This document shows positions 17,911 to 27,802 of a stretch of 37,306 nucleotides of DNA, in pieces. The stretch lies in the NCBI GenBank assembly GCA_016714815.1, contig JADKBZ010000026.1:1-37306 (forward strand). Reading direction: 5' to 3'. The first letter of the stretch is position 1. Every line of letters begins with the position of its first letter. The stretch comes from Holophagales bacterium. Its GTDB lineage: Bacteria > Acidobacteriota > Thermoanaerobaculia > UBA5066. The notes below the pieces were generated by a model. That model made no database searches. It was not told the origin of the DNA and worked only from the letters and a program-made list of their open reading frames with translations. Position numbers and translations under genes: made by a program.

Positions 17911-17967
17911 TCCGCCTCCTCTGCCTCCACCAGGCCGTCGAAGGGGCGAAGGTCGGACCGGTCGGCT

Positions 17968-19265
17968 TCAGAAATCGATGCGGAACCGGGTGGGCCCGCC
18001 GGCGGGGCCCACGAGGAAGAACCGGAAGCCGTGGCTCGCGAGGACCTCCCGGACGAACGTCAGGCCCACCCCCTGCCCTTCCGGCTTCGTCGTGAAGAAG
18101 GGCGTGAAGAGCTGGGTCTCGACCTCGGGCGGGATGCCGGGGCCGGTGTCGAGGACCTCGATCGCGCCGCGCCCCTCGGCCGCCGTCCGCACCGTGACCC
18201 GTCCCCCGCGCCCGGCCGCCTCGATACCGTTCTTCACGATGTTGAAGAGCGCCTGCTCGAAGAGCGCCGCGTCGAGCGGAAGCGGGCGGAGCGCCCCGTC
18301 GGCATCGAGCGCGACGGCGACCCCGTGCCTCTCCGCGAGGGGCCCGAGGAGGAGGACGACGGACCGGGCCAGGCCGTTCGGGTCGGCCGGGGCGAGGCGC
18401 GGCTCGGGAACCTTCACGACCTCCGCGAGGGATTTCATGAAGGCGTTGAGCCGTTCCGTCCTCTCCTTCGAGACGCTGAGGGCCACGGTGAAGTCCTCCC
18501 GGTCGGCCTCGGGCACGCGGGGCGCCAGCGTCAGGAGCGACGTCAGGAGCGACCCGACGGCGGCGCCGGAATTGTTCACCTCGTGCGACATCATCCGGAT
18601 CAGCTTCTCGTAGGCCGCCTTCTCCGAGAGGCGCAGCTCCTCCGTCAGCTCGACGAGGAGAAAGAACGTCCGGGGGAAGCCCCGGTCGAGGAAGTGCGAC
18701 CGCTGGATCCGCACCCGGCGCGCCCCGGCGTGCGCGACGACCCGTGTCACACCCGGGGGAAGCTCCGCGAGGGCCTGCGCGAGCGGGACGGGCGCACTGG
18801 CGAGCGGCTTCCCGCGGAGCCCCTCCGCCGGCGTCCCGAGGAGCGCCGCGGCCGCACGGCTCGCGGAGTCGACCCGCCCGTCGAGACCGAGCGTCACGAC
18901 GCCGAGAGGCGAGGCCTCGAGGACCCGCGCGAGGAACGCCTGCTGCTCTTCCTGTCGTACGCGTTCCTCGTGCAGCCGGGAGAGCATGGCGTTGAAGAGC
19001 TCGACGAGGGCGTCGACCTCCGGCGCGCCGCTCTTCCTCAGGCGCGTACCGAGCTCGCCCGCCCGGAGGAGGTCCGCGCCGTCGCGAAGAGTCTCCATCG
19101 GCACCGCGAGCCTCCTCACGAGGACGGTCCCGGCCGCGAGCGAGAGGAGGAACGCCGCCTCGGCGGCGAGGAGGTACGCGGGCCTCGCCCGGAGGAGCGG
19201 GACGGCGAGGCCCGCGAGCGCGACGTGGAGGAAGGCGAGGTAGACGAGTGCCCGGGCCTTCCAGC

Positions 19266-19269
<4 letters not shown>
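17968..19269 (-). CDS. NtrB/NtrY-type sensor histidine kinase
   Basis: The 433-residue protein starts at GTG 19269, overlapping the regulator gene by four bases (GTGA). Two hydrophobic segments (about 7-25 and 34-51) anchor it in the membrane. A HAMP-like linker (VPMETLRDGADLLRAGELGTRLR) and a PAS-like domain (about 115-215, LEASPLGVVTLGLDGRVDSAS) follow. The phospho-acceptor His is near residue 229 in MMSHEVNN. The ATPase domain shows NIVKNGIEAA (N box), DTGPGIP, FFTTKPEGQGVGL and a final strand. It should phosphorylate the regulator encoded just upstream. The loop between the membrane segments is very short, so it probably senses the membrane or cytoplasm rather than the periplasm. Confidence 0.92.
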
Positions 19270-20651
<1,382 letters not shown>

Positions 20652-20655
20652 GCCC

Positions 20656-21885
20656 TCACTCGTAGCGCAGCGCCTCGGACGGGTCGACGCGGGCCGCGAG
20701 CCATCCCGGGTAGGCGGCGCAGAGGCCCGTGAGGGCGAAGAGGGCGAGCGCGGCGAGCGCGGCGCCCGAGAGGGCGTCCGCGGCCGTCAGCAGGCCGCCC
20801 GGCACGAAGAGCGGCGCCTGGAGCGCCACCGCGCCCCCGACGAGAACAGCCAGCGCCGTCACGATCCAGACCTCCATCACCACCTGCACGGCCACATGCC
20901 GCGCCGTCGCTCCGGTCGCGCGGCGAAGGCCGATCTCCCTCGTTCGTCTCGTCACATTCTGCCAGAGCACCCCGGTCAGCCCGAGGGCGACGAGGAGCAT
21001 CAGGAAGGCCCCGACGAGCGCTCCCGCGAGCATCGGGACGAGCTGACGACGTGCCGCCGAGTCTCGGGTGACCTCGAGCGGCTCCGCCGTGAAGCTCCAC
21101 TCCCCGACCGTCGCCTCGAGCGTCGTCACGAGCTTCTCCTCGAAATCCCGCGGCGTTCCTGGCCGGAGCCTCACGACGATCCGGGAGGGGGCGGAATCCG
21201 CCGGGTTCGAGAGGTCGGTCCGGAAGATCGCGAAGGGCTCCGCTGCGGAGTAGACGTTCCGCTCGCGGTACGCCGCGACGACGCCGACGACGCGGATCGC
21301 CCGCCGCGCCGGCTCCTCCGGAGGCCCTCCGGCGTCGGGGAGGTCCTTCCCCACCGGGTCCTCCCCGCCGAAGACCTCCCGCGCGAGCTCGCGTGTCACC
21401 ACCGCCGCCCGGTACGGCCGGCCGTCGTCCTCGCGCGAGAACCACCGGCCCGCGACGACCTGCAGCTTCAGGACCTCGAGGAGCTCGTCCGTCGCCTCCG
21501 TGTAGCCGTACTCGATCCGCCGCCCGCTGACCTCCTGGGCGTTGCGGGCGTTCCCGCTCCCGTAAGGGGCGAGGTACACCCCGGCGGCGGACTCGACCCC
21601 GTCGAGGCGCCGGACGGCCTCGAGGGCACGCCTCATCCTCTCCCGGTCCTCCCCGGCCTGGTCCTCGCCGGATCGATCTCCTCCGCTCATCCCCTTCTTC
21701 AGCCCGGCCTCGACGACCGTGACGTCCTTCACCGAGAAGCCGACCGGCTGGCGGGCGTTGCCGAACGTCGTCACCGAGAGGACCGCGACGACGAAGACGA
21801 TGAGGAACGAGACGAGGATCTCGAGCCCGACGAGGAGGTGGCTTCGCCGGCGGTTCCAGACGAGACGGAAGAGGTGGCGGGTCAT
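20656..21885 (-). CDS. MacB-like ABC transporter permease (second copy)
   Basis: From ATG 21885 there are 409 residues. The start overlaps the stop of the previous permease gene (ATGA). One N-terminal membrane helix (about 18-40, HLLVGLEILVSFLIVFVVAVLSV), a large periplasmic MacB-type core domain with VVTRELAREVFGGEDPVGK, and three C-terminal helices of the FtsX fold (from about 285) ending in AARVDPSEALRYE are seen. MacB-type permeases transmit ATP-driven motion to the periplasm rather than pumping through the membrane. It should pair with the other permease and the ATPase. The spacing to the regulator gene is 4 bp. Confidence 0.9.
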   Translation of the reverse strand: MTRHLFRLVWNRRRSHLLVGLEILVSFLIVFVVAVLSVTTFGNARQPVGFSVKDVTVVEAGLKKGMSGGDRSGEDQAGEDRERMRRALEAVRRLDGVESAAGVYLAPYGSGNARNAQEVSGRRIEYGYTEATDELLEVLKLQVVAGRWFSREDDGRPYRAAVVTRELAREVFGGEDPVGKDLPDAGGPPEEPARRAIRVVGVVAAYRERNVYSAAEPFAIFRTDLSNPADSAPSRIVVRLRPGTPRDFEEKLVTTLEATVGEWSFTAEPLEVTRDSAARRQLVPMLAGALVGAFLMLLVALGLTGVLWQNVTRRTREIGLRRATGATARHVAVQVVMEVWIVTALAVLVGGAVALQAPLFVPGGLLTAADALSGAALAALALFALTGLCAAYPGWLAARVDPSEALRYE

Positions 21886-23117
21886 CGCGGGCCTCCCTGA
21901 AGCGCCTCGACGGGGTGGAGGCGCGACATTCGAAGGGCGGGAAGGGCGCCCGAGAGGACGCCGAAGACGCAGGTCGCGAGGAGGCCCCAGAGGAGGACCC
22001 GCACGTTCAGCGCGAGCTGCGCGTAGGGGATGAGGCCGCTCTGGTTCACGGCCGAGAGGACGCCCGCCGAGAGGACGATGCCCAGCGCGCCGCCGGCGAG
22101 GGAGAGGATCACGTTCTCGGTCACGAACTGCAGGACGAGGCGCCACCGGGTCGCCCCGAACGCTTTCCTCACTCCCACCTCCGACGAGCGCTCGAGGATG
22201 CGGCTCAGGGCGAGGTTCACGAGGTTGAGCGCGGGGAGGGCCATGAAACAGACGGCGAGGGCGATGAAGAAGGCCACGGCGAGGGCGGCCCTGTGAGGGC
22301 TCGTGCCGGCCATCCCGCGCGCCCCCATCTCGAGGAACGACTCGGCCTCGCTCTCGAGCCTGTCGAACCGGGGCTCCGCAGAAACGTCGACCGCCGCGAC
22401 CCGCCGCCGGTACTCCTCGCGGATCCCGGGGAGGTCCGCCCGGCTCCGGGCGACGATGAGCGCCCGCAGTTCGCCGACCCACGCCCGGGCCTCGGCGTCG
22501 CTGCGCGCGGTCCGCGCGGGAAGCCAGACGTCGGCGAAGGGGACGGCGCGCAGGAACGGCACGTCCGCGACGACGCCCACGACCGTGAAGGTCCGTCCGT
22601 CGAGGCGCAGCGTCTTCCCCACGCCCCGCCCGTCGCCGAAGAGCTTGCGGCGGGTCGCGTCGTTCACGACGGCGACGGCGTTCGCCGCGGCGTCGTCGGC
22701 GTCGGTGAAGGGCCCGCCCTCCAGGAACCGGAAGTGGAGCGCCCTCCAGAACGCGCCGTCGGTCCGCTTGACCCAGAGAGAGACCCGCTCCCCGTCGCGG
22801 TAGGTCACCTCCTGGTCCTGCGCCGAGTAGAACGACGTGATCTCGGCCCCGGGGAGCGCGCGGGCGCACGTCTCGAGGAGACGGCCGCCAGGCCCGCCGT
22901 TGCGGGTCCAGGACTTCCCCTTCAGCGAGGCGCGGAAGATGCCCAGGCTCCGGCCGGAGTAGACCTCGGGCGGGTGCGGCCCGAACGTGTGGTCGAGGAG
23001 CGCCGCGGCGACGACGAGGACGACGAGCGTCAGCGCGACGCCGAAGAGGCTGACGGCGGTGAAGAACTTCCGGCGCAGGAGGACGCGGACGGTGGACTTC
23101 AGCGTGTGGCCCAGCAT
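21882..23117 (-). CDS. MacB-like ABC transporter permease (first copy)
   Basis: The 411-residue protein starts at ATG 23117, 2 bp behind the ATPase gene. Like its neighbour it has an N-terminal helix (about 20-42), a periplasmic core with RRKLFGDGRGVGKTLRLDGR and VVGVVADVPFLRAV, and an FtsX-type C-terminal half starting with FIALAVCFMALPALNLVNL and RSSEVGVRKAFGATRWRLV. It ends MSRLHPVEALQG. The two permeases are divergent paralogues, so the transporter is probably a heterodimer, with adaptor and ATPase from the same operon. Confidence 0.9.
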   Translation of the reverse strand: MLGHTLKSTVRVLLRRKFFTAVSLFGVALTLVVLVVAAALLDHTFGPHPPEVYSGRSLGIFRASLKGKSWTRNGGPGGRLLETCARALPGAEITSFYSAQDQEVTYRDGERVSLWVKRTDGAFWRALHFRFLEGGPFTDADDAAANAVAVVNDATRRKLFGDGRGVGKTLRLDGRTFTVVGVVADVPFLRAVPFADVWLPARTARSDAEARAWVGELRALIVARSRADLPGIREEYRRRVAAVDVSAEPRFDRLESEAESFLEMGARGMAGTSPHRAALAVAFFIALAVCFMALPALNLVNLALSRILERSSEVGVRKAFGATRWRLVLQFVTENVILSLAGGALGIVLSAGVLSAVNQSGLIPYAQLALNVRVLLWGLLATCVFGVLSGALPALRMSRLHPVEALQGGPR

Positions 23118-23119
23118 CG

Positions 23120-23785
23120 TCAGCTCACCGGCCGCCCGTCGAAGAGGCGGACCGTGCGGTGGGTCTTCGCGGCCTGGCGCTCGTCGTGCGTCACCATGAC
23201 CACCGTGCAGCGCTCGCGCGTGTTCAGGTCCTTCAGGAGGTCGAGGACGTCGTCGCCCGTCGCGCTGTCGAGGTTCCCGGTCGGCTCGTCGGCGAGGAGG
23301 ATGCGCGGCGCACCGACGATGGCCCGCGCGATCGCCACCCGCTGCTGCTGACCGCCGGAGAGCTGCGAGGGGTAGTGCCGCGTCCGCGCCGAGAGGCCCA
23401 CGCGCTCGAGGGCCGCCTCGGCCCTTTTCCGCCGCTCCTTCCCGCCCGTGCCGCGGTAGAGGAGCGGCACCTCGACGTTGTCGAGGACGGAGAGGTCGGG
23501 GACGAGGTGAAACGTCTGGAAGACGAACCCCAGCTCCGCGTTGCGCACCTTCGCGAGGGCGGCGTCGAAGTACGACTCCACCTTCCGGCCGTTCAGCGTG
23601 ACCGACCCCTTCGTCGGCGCGTCGAGGAGCCCCATCACGTGGAGGAGCGTCGACTTCCCGGAGCCCGATGGGCCCATGATCGACACGAACTCCCCTTCCG
23701 CGACGTCGAGGCTCACGTTCGAGAGCGCAATCGTCTCGATACGGTCCGTCCGGTACACCTTCTCCACGTTCTCGAGCCGGATCAT
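23120..23785 (-). CDS. ABC transporter ATP-binding protein (MacB/LolD type)
   Basis: Start ATG 23785 overlaps the adaptor stop (ATGA); 221 residues. Walker A GPSGSGKST (38-46), Q-loop Gln90 in FVFQTFHLVP, signature LSGGQQQR (142-149), Walker B LLADEP (163-168) and switch His in VTHDER are all present. FHLVPDLSVLDNVEVPLLY is characteristic of the LolD/MacB group. It powers the two permeases encoded downstream. Confidence 0.95.
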   Translation of the reverse strand: MIRLENVEKVYRTDRIETIALSNVSLDVAEGEFVSIMGPSGSGKSTLLHVMGLLDAPTKGSVTLNGRKVESYFDAALAKVRNAELGFVFQTFHLVPDLSVLDNVEVPLLYRGTGGKERRKRAEAALERVGLSARTRHYPSQLSGGQQQRVAIARAIVGAPRILLADEPTGNLDSATGDDVLDLLKDLNTRERCTVVMVTHDERQAAKTHRTVRLFDGRPVS

Positions 23786-25047
23786 CGCGATCCCCCTTTC
23801 CGTCCCTTGAGCCGCACCCGCGAGAGGTGGGCGTAGTCGGTCATCTCGGAGAGGACGACTTCGTCGCCCTCCGCGAGCCCCGAGACAGCCTCGTAGTGGT
23901 CGGCGTTCGAGACGCCGAGCCGCACCCGCGTCTTCACCGCTTCGCCCTCCCTCAGCACCCAGACCTCGACGCCTCCCTCGGCGGCCGCGAAGGAGCCCCT
24001 GGGGAGGCGCAGGGCGTTCGCCTTCCTGTCCGTCACGAGCTCGACGTCGACCCTCAGGTTCGGGCGGAGGGCCGCGTGCGCCTTCTCGTCGATCGAGACG
24101 GCGACCGTCACCTGCCCGTCCCGCACCTCGGGCTGCACGCGCGTCACCGTGCCGGCGAGCCGCACCGAGTCGATCCGGACGACCGCCTCCTGCCCCGCCG
24201 CCACGCGCGACGCGTGGACGTCGGGAACGCGCGCGTCGACCCGGAACGCGGTCAGGTCGGCCACGCGGGCGAGGACGTCTCCCTTGCGCGCCACGGCCCC
24301 CTCCTCGCTCACGACGAACGTCACGACCCCGTCCCGGTCGCTCCGCGCCGCCGCGAGGGCCAGCTCCCGCTCGGCCTGAGAGGCCTCCTTGCGGGCCGTT
24401 GCGAGCTCGGCGTCGAGGGACGTCCGCTCCACCTCGGCCGACCTTCGCGCGAGACGCATCTGCTCGCGGAGCTGGGTGAGCTCGACCCGCGTCCGCGCTT
24501 CGTCGAGCTCCGTCTGCCGGAGCTGCTCCTCGGAGACCAGCCCCTCGGCGAAGAGCCTCCGGTTCCGCGCGAGGTTCGCGCCGTACGTGGAGAGCGTCAG
24601 CTCCTTCACCTTCACCTGGCTCTCGAGCGACGAGAGCGTTCCCTCCAGGGTCAGCTGAGCCCTGAGGTTCTGCGCTTCCTTCATCCGGAGCTCCTTTAGG
24701 AGCCTCTCCACGGCGAGGGCGGGCTGGGTCGTGTCGAGCTCCGCGACCGCCTCGCCGGCCTTCACCGCCGCCCCGGGTCGCTTCAGGACCCTGAGGACGC
24801 GGGCGTCGATCGGACTCGCGAGGACGCGCTCGGACTCCGGGACCACCGTTCCGGAGACCGACAGCGACGCCGTCAGCGGCCCCGCGTCGACTCTGGCGGT
24901 TCGGAGATTCCCGAGAGACAGCGAGGGCCGCAGAACGGCTCCGAGCCCGAACCACGCGGCCACGGCGGCGAGCCCGACCCCAACCGCCACCGCGATCCTT
25001 CTCCGAGCTCGTCCGCGGATTTCGTCGTTACCGAGTGGTCGGTCCAT
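23782..25047 (-). CDS. RND/MacA-type periplasmic adaptor protein
   Basis: I chose ATG 25047 (421 residues) because the membrane anchor (about 18-40, IAVAVGVGLAAVAAWFGLG) follows directly; a start at 25104 would add 19 residues lying across a promoter-like site. The barrel-lipoyl halves flank a long helical hairpin (about 100-210, rich in Glu, Arg, Leu: KELRMKEAQNL and EEQLRQTELDEARTRVEL). AAARSDRDGVVTFVVSEEGAVARKGDVL is the second lipoyl half, followed by beta-barrel and membrane-proximal domains. It should bridge the MacB-like transporter to an outer-membrane channel; no TolC-like gene lies in the window. It is the first gene of the efflux operon. Confidence 0.9.
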   Translation of the reverse strand: MDRPLGNDEIRGRARRRIAVAVGVGLAAVAAWFGLGAVLRPSLSLGNLRTARVDAGPLTASLSVSGTVVPESERVLASPIDARVLRVLKRPGAAVKAGEAVAELDTTQPALAVERLLKELRMKEAQNLRAQLTLEGTLSSLESQVKVKELTLSTYGANLARNRRLFAEGLVSEEQLRQTELDEARTRVELTQLREQMRLARRSAEVERTSLDAELATARKEASQAERELALAAARSDRDGVVTFVVSEEGAVARKGDVLARVADLTAFRVDARVPDVHASRVAAGQEAVVRIDSVRLAGTVTRVQPEVRDGQVTVAVSIDEKAHAALRPNLRVDVELVTDRKANALRLPRGSFAAAEGGVEVWVLREGEAVKTRVRLGVSNADHYEAVSGLAEGDEVVLSEMTDYAHLSRVRLKGRKGGSR

Positions 25048-25060
25048 GCCGGCGAGGGTC

Positions 25061-25075
25061 GCTATCGGGGTGCCA
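25061..25075 (-). promoter_or_regulatory. Sigma-54-like promoter of the efflux operon
   Basis: On the minus strand TGGCACCCCGATAGC has the -24 element TGGCAC and, after exactly 10 nt between GG and GC, a weaker -12 element TAGC. The operon ends with a sigma-54 activator gene. The predicted start would be about 2 nt before ATG 25047, leaving almost no leader, which weakens the case. Confidence 0.4.
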
Positions 25076-25194
25076 TGGGGCACCGGAATCCGAAGCGACT
25101 GCAATGGAACGGTTTACCCTTCAATCGTGGGCGCTGGCCGCGGCAGGAAGGCGTTCGGCTTCGGACGGGGCTGTCCGGATACGGACGGCGTTCG

Positions 25195-25410
25195 GTCCCT
25201 GGGGATCACCGTGTCGGAGGCGCCGGGCGCGGTGAAGCGGGCCGTCGCAGCCGGGCTGCTTCCTCCGGGAGGACTGGGCGTCAGACCCGGCGCCGAGGCG
25301 CTTCGGGAGTTCCTCGTCCACGGAGCGAAGTACTCGTTCCCGGCGCTTCGGGGCGAGATGGCGCGAACCGACGGCCTCTTTCGCGTTTCGCGAATCACGA
25401 ATACACTTCC
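25195..25410 (+). pseudogene. Partial duplicate of the helix-turn-helix gene
   Basis: The stretch from CTGGGGATCACC to GAGATGGCG (about 25199-25364) is nearly identical to 25504-25669 inside the following gene, including VKRAV-AGLLPPGGLGVRPG and ALREFLVHGAKYSFP. Its 5' part is degenerate and its end runs out after SRITNTLPS. It is a broken tandem copy lying directly before the intact gene. Confidence 0.75.
25380..25394. promoter_or_regulatory. Inverted repeat before helix-turn-helix gene
   Basis: TTCGCGTTTCGCGAA has perfect 6-bp arms around TTT and ends 19 bp before the GTG start at 25414. It may be the operator through which the downstream DNA-binding protein controls itself. This is based on position only. 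Confidence 0.35.
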
Positions 25411-25413
25411 CTC

Positions 25414-25926
25414 GTGAACCTGAAACCGCAGGATCTCCTCGTCGCACTCAAGCTCTGGGTCGGGCGCGACCAGTCGTGGACATACCCGCTCCTCGCCGCG
25501 TCCCTGGGGATGAGCGTGTCGGAGGCTCACGGCGCAGTGAAGCGTGCCGTCACGGCCGGCCTGCTCCCTCCGGGAGGTCTGGGCGTCAGACCCGGCGCCG
25601 AGGCGCTTCGGGAGTTTCTCGTCCACGGAGCGAAATACTCGTTCCCGGTGGTTCGGGGCGAGATGGCCAGGGGCATCCCGACCGCGCACGCGGCCCCCCC
25701 GCTGAAGGACCTTCTCGCGGAATCCTCCGAGCCTCTACCCGTCTGGCCCCACCCGAAGGGCACCGCTCGAGGACCGAGCCTCGCACCGCTCATCCCGTCC
25801 GCACCGGGCGCCGCGCTCGAAGATCCCAAGCTCTACGAGCTGCTCGCCCTGTTCGATGCCCTCAGAGCGGGACGCGCCCGCGAGCGGGAGATGGCCACCC
25901 GACTCCTCGAAGAGCGGCTGAGGTGA
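25414..25926 (+). CDS. Winged helix-turn-helix protein of unknown role
   Basis: The 170-residue protein starts at GTG 25414. Residues 5-55 look like a helix-turn-helix (LLVALKLWV, then YPLLAASLGMSVSEAHGAVKRAVTAGLL), as in small MarR-like regulators. The middle (GVRPGAEALREFLVHGAKYSFP) is conserved in the upstream duplicate, and a Pro-rich linker leads to a C-terminal helix (YELLALFDALRAGRAREREMATRLLEERL). The next gene overlaps by four bases (GTGA), so the two products probably work together, possibly as an antitoxin-like regulator and its partner. I do not recognise the family by name. Confidence 0.7.
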   Translation: MNLKPQDLLVALKLWVGRDQSWTYPLLAASLGMSVSEAHGAVKRAVTAGLLPPGGLGVRPGAEALREFLVHGAKYSFPVVRGEMARGIPTAHAAPPLKDLLAESSEPLPVWPHPKGTARGPSLAPLIPSAPGAALEDPKLYELLALFDALRAGRAREREMATRLLEERLR

Positions 25927-26144
25927 CCCCGGACCCCAACATCGCGATGCTCGAGCGCATCGTGGAGGAGGTCGCCGCCTCCTCTGCAACCCTTCGTTCC
26001 TACCTCAACACCGAACTGGGGAGACTGGTGATCGATGAGCGCTTCCTCTCGGCGCTCCCGGGTCATTTACCGCCGGATAGCGGGAGCCAGGCACGCGTGT
26101 CGATCCTGCTCCGGCGTCTGCGCTCAATTGCCGGAAGAGCGTAG
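25923..26144 (+). CDS. Small conserved-looking protein, unknown function
   Basis: The 73-residue protein starts at GTG 25923 inside the stop of the helix-turn-helix gene. It is mostly helical (NIAMLERIVEEVAASSATLRSYLN, then RFLSALPGHLPPDSGSQARV and ILLRRLRSIAGRA), with no membrane segment or cysteine. The strict coupling is the only clue to function. A hairpin follows at 26204. Confidence 0.6.
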   Translation: MTPDPNIAMLERIVEEVAASSATLRSYLNTELGRLVIDERFLSALPGHLPPDSGSQARVSILLRRLRSIAGRA

Positions 26145-26203
26145 GAAGCGACCTCGGCCGACTGACTCCCAGCCAGCCACGAAGAGTGTGGCCAGAGACG
26201 AAA

Positions 26204-26221
26204 ATGCCACCGTTTCCGGTG
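26204..26221. terminator. Hairpin terminator between HTH operon and tRNA remnant
   Basis: GCCACC and GGTGGC form a 6-bp stem with the loop GTTTCC. On the plus strand it is followed by TCTCATTTCTTCC, and on the minus strand by ATTTTCGTCT, so it could end transcripts from both sides. It probably once served both the helix-turn-helix operon and the tRNA-Pro gene. Confidence 0.5.
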
Positions 26222-26244
26222 GCTCTCATTTCTTCCGATCAAGA

Positions 26245-26289
26245 TGGTCGGGACTGCGGAATTCGAACTCGCGACCCCTTGAACCCCAT
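26245..26289 (-). tRNA. tRNA-Pro(GGG) 3' fragment (probable att site)
   Basis: The minus strand reads from the anticodon loop (TGGGGT), through the 3' anticodon stem TCAAG and the T arm with loop TTCGAAT, to the acceptor strand AGTCCCG followed by ACCA. The anticodon would be GGG, proline. Beyond 26289 the sequence has no 5' anticodon stem, D arm or 5' acceptor strand, so this is not a functional tRNA. A tRNA 3' end of this extent is the usual product of integration by a tyrosine recombinase. The intact gene should lie at the other end of the island, to the right. Confidence 0.75.
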
Positions 26290-26602
26290 GGGGAGAAAGG
26301 CCCCTGGAGCCAGCTGGAGCCGAAGGGAGCCCTTCGGAGACACCGGAAGTCTAACGGATATCAACCCATTACCTTTCAGTGTGTTACGCGATCATCTCCA
26401 AGGCGCCACAGGGAGCCCCGAGGATCTCTCAGGACACCGATGGGTCTCACGGATGTGGACAAAAATGTGGACACTGCGGTCAGGATGCCCTTCGACAGGC
26501 TCCCGACGAAGGTCCACCTTCCCGGAGCCCTCCTGACCGGCAAGCCTCCCGAAGATCTGTGCTGGTTCGCGACCAACTCCGCCGTCGTCTGATGCCGGTC
26601 TC
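26290..26602. other. Island border region without recognised gene
   Basis: Around 26342-26400 the stretch is noticeably less GC-rich than the flanks. It contains TGTGGACA twice (26454-26461 and 26466-26473, 12 bp apart), which may be recombinase arm sites next to the attachment site. No open frame here has family resemblance or a ribosome binding site. Confidence 0.45.
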
Positions 26603-27703
26603 CTATGGCGCCATCGCCTTGATAGCGTCCTCTCCGACCAGGTACTCGAGAGTCGGACGAACGTCCCGCCCCAGCGGCACAAGCCGCCTAAACGACGGAG
26701 TGAAGGTCCTCGAGAGACCCGGTCCTACCTGCCCGTCCGTGTCCATCTCGAGCTGGAACCAGCGCGGGGGGAGCCCTTCAGGCATCAAGTAGATCGCGCA
26801 GCGGTAGAACCCATCGGGATTACCCGGGAGCGTGATGCCCTTCACGCGCTGGATCGCCCGTCGCTCGAACGGCGGAAGGAAATCGATGGCGTAAGGATGG
26901 TTCCGGCACGCAATGATCGTCGGGTACCACTGGTGGCGGTTCGCGCTCCACGTCGGCTGAACAACGTCCACGAAGGTCAGGATGTGACCGTTCACGGGAA
27001 CCCTCTCGGGGCACTCCGTCAGCCCGACGACCCCCACCTCGACGTTGAGGGCGCGCACCAGAGAGCGATTCTCCAGCGTGAGGTTGAACTCGCAGCCGAT
27101 CATGAGCTGCACGTCGCTTTCGTACCGATCCTCGTCAACGACGCACCCGATGCCGTCGAGGGTCAAGTCGAGAACGGCGTGCCTCCGCCTGCCCACGAGG
27201 AGGTCCGACAGCAGGTACTCCGGCACCTGGATCGTCGACGTATTGACGCGGAGGTGGTACGTCAGCTTCCCCGCCTGTATGCAGGGTATGAGCTGCGGAG
27301 CCCTCTCGGTAGCTATCAGGAGGACGTCGCCGCAGGAGTGCGCCACCGTCGAAAATCGCGGGACCGGTGAGAACATTCCCGCGACCTCGACAAGCGCCTT
27401 CTGCGCCCAGTCCGTGAGGGCCTCTGTCCCGATCGGCTTGCAGCCGTCGACGACGTGCGGCCTCGCATCCTGGACGCCGATGATGAGGACGCCACCCTCG
27501 GCGTTCGCGAAGCCCGTGACGTACTCCCTAATCGTCTTCAACCCGGCCGCCCTGTTCGCCTTCGCGGTCAGGTCGCCGCTCTTGTAGTCGTACAGCTGGC
27601 CCTCGCCCTGGTTCGCCGCGAGGAACGCGTCGAGCTCTGCCGGCGTGAGCGGGCGGGCCTGCATGAGCGCCTCAAGTAGACCCTCCGGAGTCGAGACGTC
27701 CAT
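26603..27703 (-). CDS. AlbA/Schlafen-type DNA-binding domain protein
   Basis: ATG 27703 is preceded by GGAGG at 5-bp spacing; 366 residues. The N-terminal 40-150 region matches the AlbA_2 (divergent AAA-4, Schlafen-like) domain: QLYDYKSG, then IREYVTGFANAEGGVLIIGVQDARP, and VLLIATERAPQLIPC with YHLRVNTST. The C-terminal 200 residues (beta-rich, EFNLTLENRSLVRALNVEVGVVG) are not recognised. AlbA_2 domains bind nucleic acid and occur in regulators and in defence-linked proteins. The gene lies at the island border. Only 24 bp upstream an IS21 element is inserted, so its original upstream neighbour was the DUF6602 gene and its promoter may now be in the IS. Confidence 0.75.
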   Translation of the reverse strand: MDVSTPEGLLEALMQARPLTPAELDAFLAANQGEGQLYDYKSGDLTAKANRAAGLKTIREYVTGFANAEGGVLIIGVQDARPHVVDGCKPIGTEALTDWAQKALVEVAGMFSPVPRFSTVAHSCGDVLLIATERAPQLIPCIQAGKLTYHLRVNTSTIQVPEYLLSDLLVGRRRHAVLDLTLDGIGCVVDEDRYESDVQLMIGCEFNLTLENRSLVRALNVEVGVVGLTECPERVPVNGHILTFVDVVQPTWSANRHQWYPTIIACRNHPYAIDFLPPFERRAIQRVKGITLPGNPDGFYRCAIYLMPEGLPPRWFQLEMDTDGQVGPGLSRTFTPSFRRLVPLGRDVRPTLEYLVGEDAIKAMAP

Positions 27704-27802
27704 GGTCACCTCCGAGCCGATTGTCCGTGTCAGCTCGCTCCCGAAAATCCCCCCATGTTCGCGTCTGAAATTCCCCCCCTCTCCTGACAGGGAGGAAAAG
27801 GG

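Larger units (their letters stand above)
17553..17967. other. Gene-poor stretch with remnants and a palindrome
   Basis: About 415 bp lie between the kinase start and the sensor-kinase stop. A short plus-strand frame at 17676-17813 (45 residues, MSSRHRTWSLVTPNQARSLR to EKIQG) has codon use like a gene but no ribosome binding site or recognised family. A perfect 18-bp palindrome is at 17827-17844. The start of a metallophosphoesterase is at 17866. The region looks like the scar of deleted genes. Confidence 0.45.

Noticed and set aside
25095..25125. A second sigma-54-like site on the minus strand (GGGTAAACC to TTGCA)
   Set aside because: The distance between GG and GC is 14 nt instead of 10, so it does not fit the consensus.
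26245..26320. Functional tRNA gene at the island border
   Set aside because: There is no 5' acceptor strand, D arm or 5' anticodon stem beyond the anticodon loop, so only a 3' fragment is present.
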